Below, piece by piece: positions 6,425 through 9,721 of a stretch of 9,721 nucleotides of DNA. A model generated the notes under the pieces. It saw only the letters and a list, made by a program, of their open reading frames with translations, had not been told where the DNA came from and did not search any database. The DNA is taken from the NCBI GenBank assembly GCA_028684345.1, contig JAQUGB010000056.1, forward strand, positions 1-9,721. The letters run 5' to 3'. Source of the stretch: Tepidiphilus sp. GTDB lineage: Bacteria; Pseudomonadota; Gammaproteobacteria; Burkholderiales; Rhodocyclaceae. Made by a program: the position numbers and the translations under genes. Within the stretch, counting starts at the first letter, position 1. Each line of letters begins with the position of its first letter.

Positions 6425-9124
6425 TCACAGCGTGCTGCGTCCCATGCGGCGCAGCACAGCCTTCTCCGCTTCGACCACGGCGAAAGCCGCCAGCGCCCCG
6501 ACGAGCGCGTAGATCCAAGCAAAGGCATCGAGCGCTTCGGTGCGAAAGAGCATCTGGAACGGAGGGGCATAGACGAAGGCCAACTGCAACAGCGCCAGCA
6601 CCCCGATCACCGGCCACAGCGCCGGATTGCCCCGAAAAACGTCCACGCTCCAGCCGCTCGCGACGAAGCGTCGGCAGTTGAAGAGATACATCACCTCGGC
6701 GCACACCAAGGTATGCGTGGCCGCCGTGCGGGCGAAGTCCTCGCCGAGCTCACGGACGAGGGCAAGGCCGTAAGCGCCATAGCTCAAGAAACAGATCAAC
6801 GCGCCGATGAAGGCGATGCGCCAGGCCATCGGCCCAGTGACCAAGGGCTCGATCGGCGGGCGCGGCGGACGCTGCATCACGGCCGGCTCCGGCGATTCGA
6901 AGGCAACGGCGATCGCCAACGTCACCGCCGTCACCAGGTTCACCCACAGAATCTGCGTGGCCGAGATCGGCAGCGACCAACCCACCGCCAGCGCGATCGC
7001 CACGACCAATGCCTGCGCCACATTCGTCGGCAGCACGAAGAGCAGCGCCTTCTTGATGTTGTCGTAGGCCACGCGCCCCCAGCGCACGGCAGCGGCGATG
7101 GTGGCGAAGTTGTCGTCGGCGAGCACCATGGCCGAGGCCTGGCGGGCTGCGTCGGTACCGCGCTTGCCCATGGCCACGCCGATGTCGGCCGCCTGAAGCG
7201 CCGGCGCGTCGTTGGCTCCGTCTCCGGTCATGGCCACGATGTGTCCCTGCCCCTGCAGCACCCGCACCAGGCGCAGCTTGTGCTCCGGCGCGGCCCGCGC
7301 GACGACGTCCGTCTCGGCGATCCGCGCGCCCAGGGCCGCATCGTCGAGTTGCTCGATCTCCGTGCCCGTCAGGGCCGTGTCGGCGCCCAGCCCCAGCATG
7401 CCGCCGATGGCCCGTGCCGTCACCGGGTGATCCCCCGTGATCATCACCACCCGGATACCGGCCTCGTGGCACTCGCGGATCGCCTCCTTCGCTTCCGGCC
7501 GCGGCGGATCCTCCAGCCCCACCACGCCCAATAGAGCAAAACCGCCGTCGATGTCCTCGTAGCGCAGCGTTTCCTTGGGCTCAGGCAAGCGTTTCCAAGC
7601 CAGGGCGATCATCCGCCGCCCCTTGGTCGCTTCCTCCATCAAGCGCTCTTCCCAACTCGCCACGTCGAGCGGCTGTCCATCGGCATCGTAGAGGCAGTGC
7701 GCCAGCACCACTTCGGGCGCGCCTTTGAGCAGGATCACGTGGTTGCCGTGATGGTCGCGGTTGAGGGTGGCCATCCAACGCCGCTCGGATTCGAACGGGA
7801 TCAGATCGACCCGTGGCCAGCAGCCGTACTCGCGCTCCAGATCCAAGCCGGCCTTCAGCGCCATGCTCAAGAGGGCGATCTCGAGGGGATCCCCCTCGCC
7901 ATGCCAGTTCCCCTCGGCGTCCGTATATAGCGCGGCGTCGTTGCACAGCAGCGCCGCCCGCGCGAGCCGCACCAGGCCGCGCACGCTCTCCGGCGGACGA
8001 GGCCGTCCGCCGCGCACGAATTCTCCCTCCGGCTCATAACCCGAACCCGTCACCTCCACGGCATCGTGAGGCAACAACACCGAGGTCACGGTGAGCTCGT
8101 TGCGCGTGAGCGTGCCGGTCTTATCGGTACAGATCACCGTCACCGAACCGAGCGTCTCCACCGCCGGCAAGCGGCGCACGATGGCCCGGTGCTGCGCCAG
8201 CCGCTGCCCGCCGATCGCCAGGATGATGGTGACGATCGCCGGCAGCCCTTCGGGAATTGCCGCCACTGCGATACCGACCACCGCGAGGAAGATCTCGTCG
8301 ACCGCCTGCCCCAGCCCCCAATAGGCCCAGGCGAAAAGCAGGGCCGACAGCGCCACGATCACCGCCGCCGTCGCCTGGGCAAATCGCGTCAGGCGGCGGG
8401 TGAGCGGCGTCTCCAGTCGCGTGACGGTGGCCACCAGCTCGCCGATGCGCCCGAGCTCGCTGTCCCCGCCGGTGGCCACCACCACGCCCAGACCCTGACC
8501 CCGCACCACCGTGGTGCCGCTGTAGGCCATGCATCGCCGCTCGGCGAGCGGCGTCGCCTCATCGACGGGCTCCGGGTTTTTCTCCACCGGCAAGGATTCT
8601 CCCGTGAGCGCGGCCTCGTCCACGGCCAACTGGCGCGCGGAGACGAGGCGCAGATCTGCCGGTACCACCATCCCCGATTCGAGAAAAACGAGATCGCCCG
8701 GCACCAGTTCCTCGGCAGCGATCTGATGCCGTCGCCCGTCGCGGACCACCACCGCGGTTCTGGCCAGCATCGACTTCACCGCCGCCAACGCCCGCTGCGC
8801 CTTGCCCTCCTGAAGCGCGCCCAGCACCGCCGAGACGATCACCACTGCAAAAATCACCACCGCATCGATCCAGTGCTCGAGGTACGCCGTGATCACTCCA
8901 GCCACGAGCAGCACATAGATCAAAGGATTGTGAAACTGGCGCAGCAAGCGCAACCACGCCGGATCGGGTGGAGCCTCCGGCAAACGATTCGGACCATGAA
9001 TGGCCAGACGACGTTCGGCCTCGGCCCGGGCCAGGCCGCGCTGCAGATTCGTCGCCAGCTGCTCGGCCGCCTCCGCCGGCGACTGGGCATGAAAAGGTTT
9101 GTTCCTTCGGTGCATGGACGTCAT
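6425..9124 (-). CDS. P2-type cation-transporting ATPase, HAD-type, ion unknown
   Basis: This is an 899-aa ATP-driven inner-membrane cation pump of the P2 group (relatives: bacterial PacL-like, SERCA, Na/K ATPases). It has an N-terminal cation-ATPase domain (about 10-65) and helices M1-M2 (about 65-105). The actuator domain carries TGES (174-177). M3-M4 includes IPEGLPA with E292. The phosphorylation site DKTGTLT has D334, KGAPE in the nucleotide domain starts at K467, and the hinge TGDGANDAP has D635 and D639. Six further helices end the protein. In M5 the segment is N701-V-A-Q704 and in M6 N729-L-V-T-A733, whereas SERCA has N-x-x-E and N-L-V-T-D. Two calcium ligands are therefore replaced, and calcium should not be assumed. 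The ATG at 9124 or the one at 9115 could be the start; neither has a clear ribosome site. The same frame stays open upstream through the next gene, but that part is a shadow. Confidence 0.93.
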   Translation of the reverse strand: MTSMHRRNKPFHAQSPAEAAEQLATNLQRGLARAEAERRLAIHGPNRLPEAPPDPAWLRLLRQFHNPLIYVLLVAGVITAYLEHWIDAVVIFAVVIVSAVLGALQEGKAQRALAAVKSMLARTAVVVRDGRRHQIAAEELVPGDLVFLESGMVVPADLRLVSARQLAVDEAALTGESLPVEKNPEPVDEATPLAERRCMAYSGTTVVRGQGLGVVVATGGDSELGRIGELVATVTRLETPLTRRLTRFAQATAAVIVALSALLFAWAYWGLGQAVDEIFLAVVGIAVAAIPEGLPAIVTIILAIGGQRLAQHRAIVRRLPAVETLGSVTVICTDKTGTLTRNELTVTSVLLPHDAVEVTGSGYEPEGEFVRGGRPRPPESVRGLVRLARAALLCNDAALYTDAEGNWHGEGDPLEIALLSMALKAGLDLEREYGCWPRVDLIPFESERRWMATLNRDHHGNHVILLKGAPEVVLAHCLYDADGQPLDVASWEERLMEEATKGRRMIALAWKRLPEPKETLRYEDIDGGFALLGVVGLEDPPRPEAKEAIRECHEAGIRVVMITGDHPVTARAIGGMLGLGADTALTGTEIEQLDDAALGARIAETDVVARAAPEHKLRLVRVLQGQGHIVAMTGDGANDAPALQAADIGVAMGKRGTDAARQASAMVLADDNFATIAAAVRWGRVAYDNIKKALLFVLPTNVAQALVVAIALAVGWSLPISATQILWVNLVTAVTLAIAVAFESPEPAVMQRPPRPPIEPLVTGPMAWRIAFIGALICFLSYGAYGLALVRELGEDFARTAATHTLVCAEVMYLFNCRRFVASGWSVDVFRGNPALWPVIGVLALLQLAFVYAPPFQMLFRTEALDAFAWIYALVGALAAFAVVEAEKAVLRRMGRSTL

Positions 9125-9206
9125 CGCGGAACTCGACACAAAGGGACGGTGCGATGCAGCATACCACGGAGCGCAAGGCCCCCGGCCCTTACACGGCAGA
9201 AGAGGC

Positions 9207-9710
9207 TCAACCGCGTCCGCCCTGCCAGGCAGCGAGCAAGAAATCGCGATAGGGAGCGAGCAGATGGATGGGCACTTCCACCACCGGCCCGCCCAAGGTG
9301 GTACCGAGATAGCGCCCCTGCACGGCAGCATCGGCCCCTGGCAGGAGCACTTCCACCGGAGCGTTGGCCTTGAGCCGCAAATTGCGCTGCGACTCGTCGA
9401 AAAAAACCGAGCCGTGGGTGAAATTGAGCTGCGCCTCGGTCTCGAGCGGCTCATCGTTGGGCCGAACGCCCCGCACCACGACGGGAGCGAGGCGCACGTC
9501 GTTGCATACCTTGAGCGCCTGGGTGCGTATACGCTTCTCCAGCTCGTCTTCGGAGAGAAAAGGCGCATTGCCCACGCGCGCCTCCACTTCGGCAAGCTCC
9601 TCGTCGGTGAGGTGCGGCGCGGCGCGCACGAGGAGTTCCTTGGGCAGCATTTTGCCCGGCTCGCGCCGAGGACGCTCGACATCGACCCGATGCTGCAGCT
9701 TGTGGACCAT
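9207..9710 (-). CDS. Conserved-looking protein of unknown function, 167 aa
   Basis: I do not recognise this protein. It has no obvious signal peptide, membrane helix or cysteine cluster, so it is probably cytoplasmic. The first part is charged and helical (LTDEELAEVEARVG, then FLSEDELEKRIRTQALKVCND). The C-terminal half is rich in valine, proline and glycine, as in a small beta domain (VPIHLLAPY near the end). The ATG at 9710 is preceded by GGTGG 4 nt upstream, a weak ribosome site; because the window ends 11 bp further on, an earlier start cannot be excluded. It ends at TGA (9209-9207), 82 bp before the ATPase start on the same strand, so the two could be cotranscribed. Against a shadow: it is the longest frame here not explained by another gene, and its composition is balanced and protein-like. 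The overlapping frame continuous with the ATPase is rich in serine, cysteine and arginine, as antisense or shifted frames are. Confidence 0.65.
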   Translation of the reverse strand: MVHKLQHRVDVERPRREPGKMLPKELLVRAAPHLTDEELAEVEARVGNAPFLSEDELEKRIRTQALKVCNDVRLAPVVVRGVRPNDEPLETEAQLNFTHGSVFFDESQRNLRLKANAPVEVLLPGADAAVQGRYLGTTLGGPVVEVPIHLLAPYRDFLLAAWQGGRG

Positions 9711-9721
9711 GATGCCACCGC

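Noticed and set aside
9165..9200. GC-rich AAGG...CCTT symmetry between the unknown gene and the ATPase as a terminator
   Set aside because: The stem has mismatches after four base pairs and there is no T-run on either side. I see nothing else definite in the 82-bp gap.
8066..9373. Long + strand open frame of 435 codons opposite the ATPase
   Set aside because: It lies antisense to the ATPase with its clear motifs, and its arginine-, histidine- and glutamine-rich composition is typical of a shadow frame.
9125..9718. N-terminal extension of the ATPase of nearly 200 residues in the same frame
   Set aside because: The extension is rich in serine, cysteine and arginine, overlaps a more protein-like frame (9207-9710), and the family normally starts shortly before the NRLPE segment.

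Overview
The window is GC-rich, densely coded bacterial chromosome. The glutathione genes suggest a proteobacterium, most likely a betaproteobacterium: the glutamate-cysteine ligase is of the Acidithiobacillus/betaproteobacterial type, overlapping a classical GshB. Genus cannot be fixed from the sequence. There are no tRNA or rRNA genes, insertion sequences, CRISPR arrays or phage genes.

Layout, left to right. (1) Positions 1 to about 320 hold the wreck of a TerC-family membrane-protein gene on the + strand: its two ends remain, the middle is gone, and there are two frameshifts. (2) On the - strand lie a nitronate monooxygenase-family flavoenzyme (403-1374) and, upstream of it, a Tat/lipoprotein-type M48 metalloprotease with C-terminal TPR repeats (1448-2794). 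The 73-bp gap between them holds a striking cluster of inverted repeats, probably the operator/promoter of the flavoenzyme gene. (3) Diverging from the protease by 47 bp is a solitary N6-adenine DNA methyltransferase (2842-4119). A 7-bp inverted repeat covers its start codon. (4) A promoter-like TACAAT follows, then the two-gene glutathione operon gshA-gshB (4161-6409, ATGA overlap), which makes glutathione from glutamate, cysteine and glycine. (5) Converging on gshB with only 15 bp between stop codons is a large P2-type cation ATPase (6425-9124), preceded on the same strand by an unrecognised 167-aa protein (9207-9710).

The genes look like ordinary chromosomal housekeeping and accessory genes, not one integrated novel system. 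The points most worth a second look are the palindrome cluster before the flavoenzyme gene, the altered ion-site residues in the ATPase, the solitary methyltransferase with its start-codon inverted repeat, and the decayed terC copy. All function calls rest on recognition of motifs and family resemblance by eye; no database search was run.
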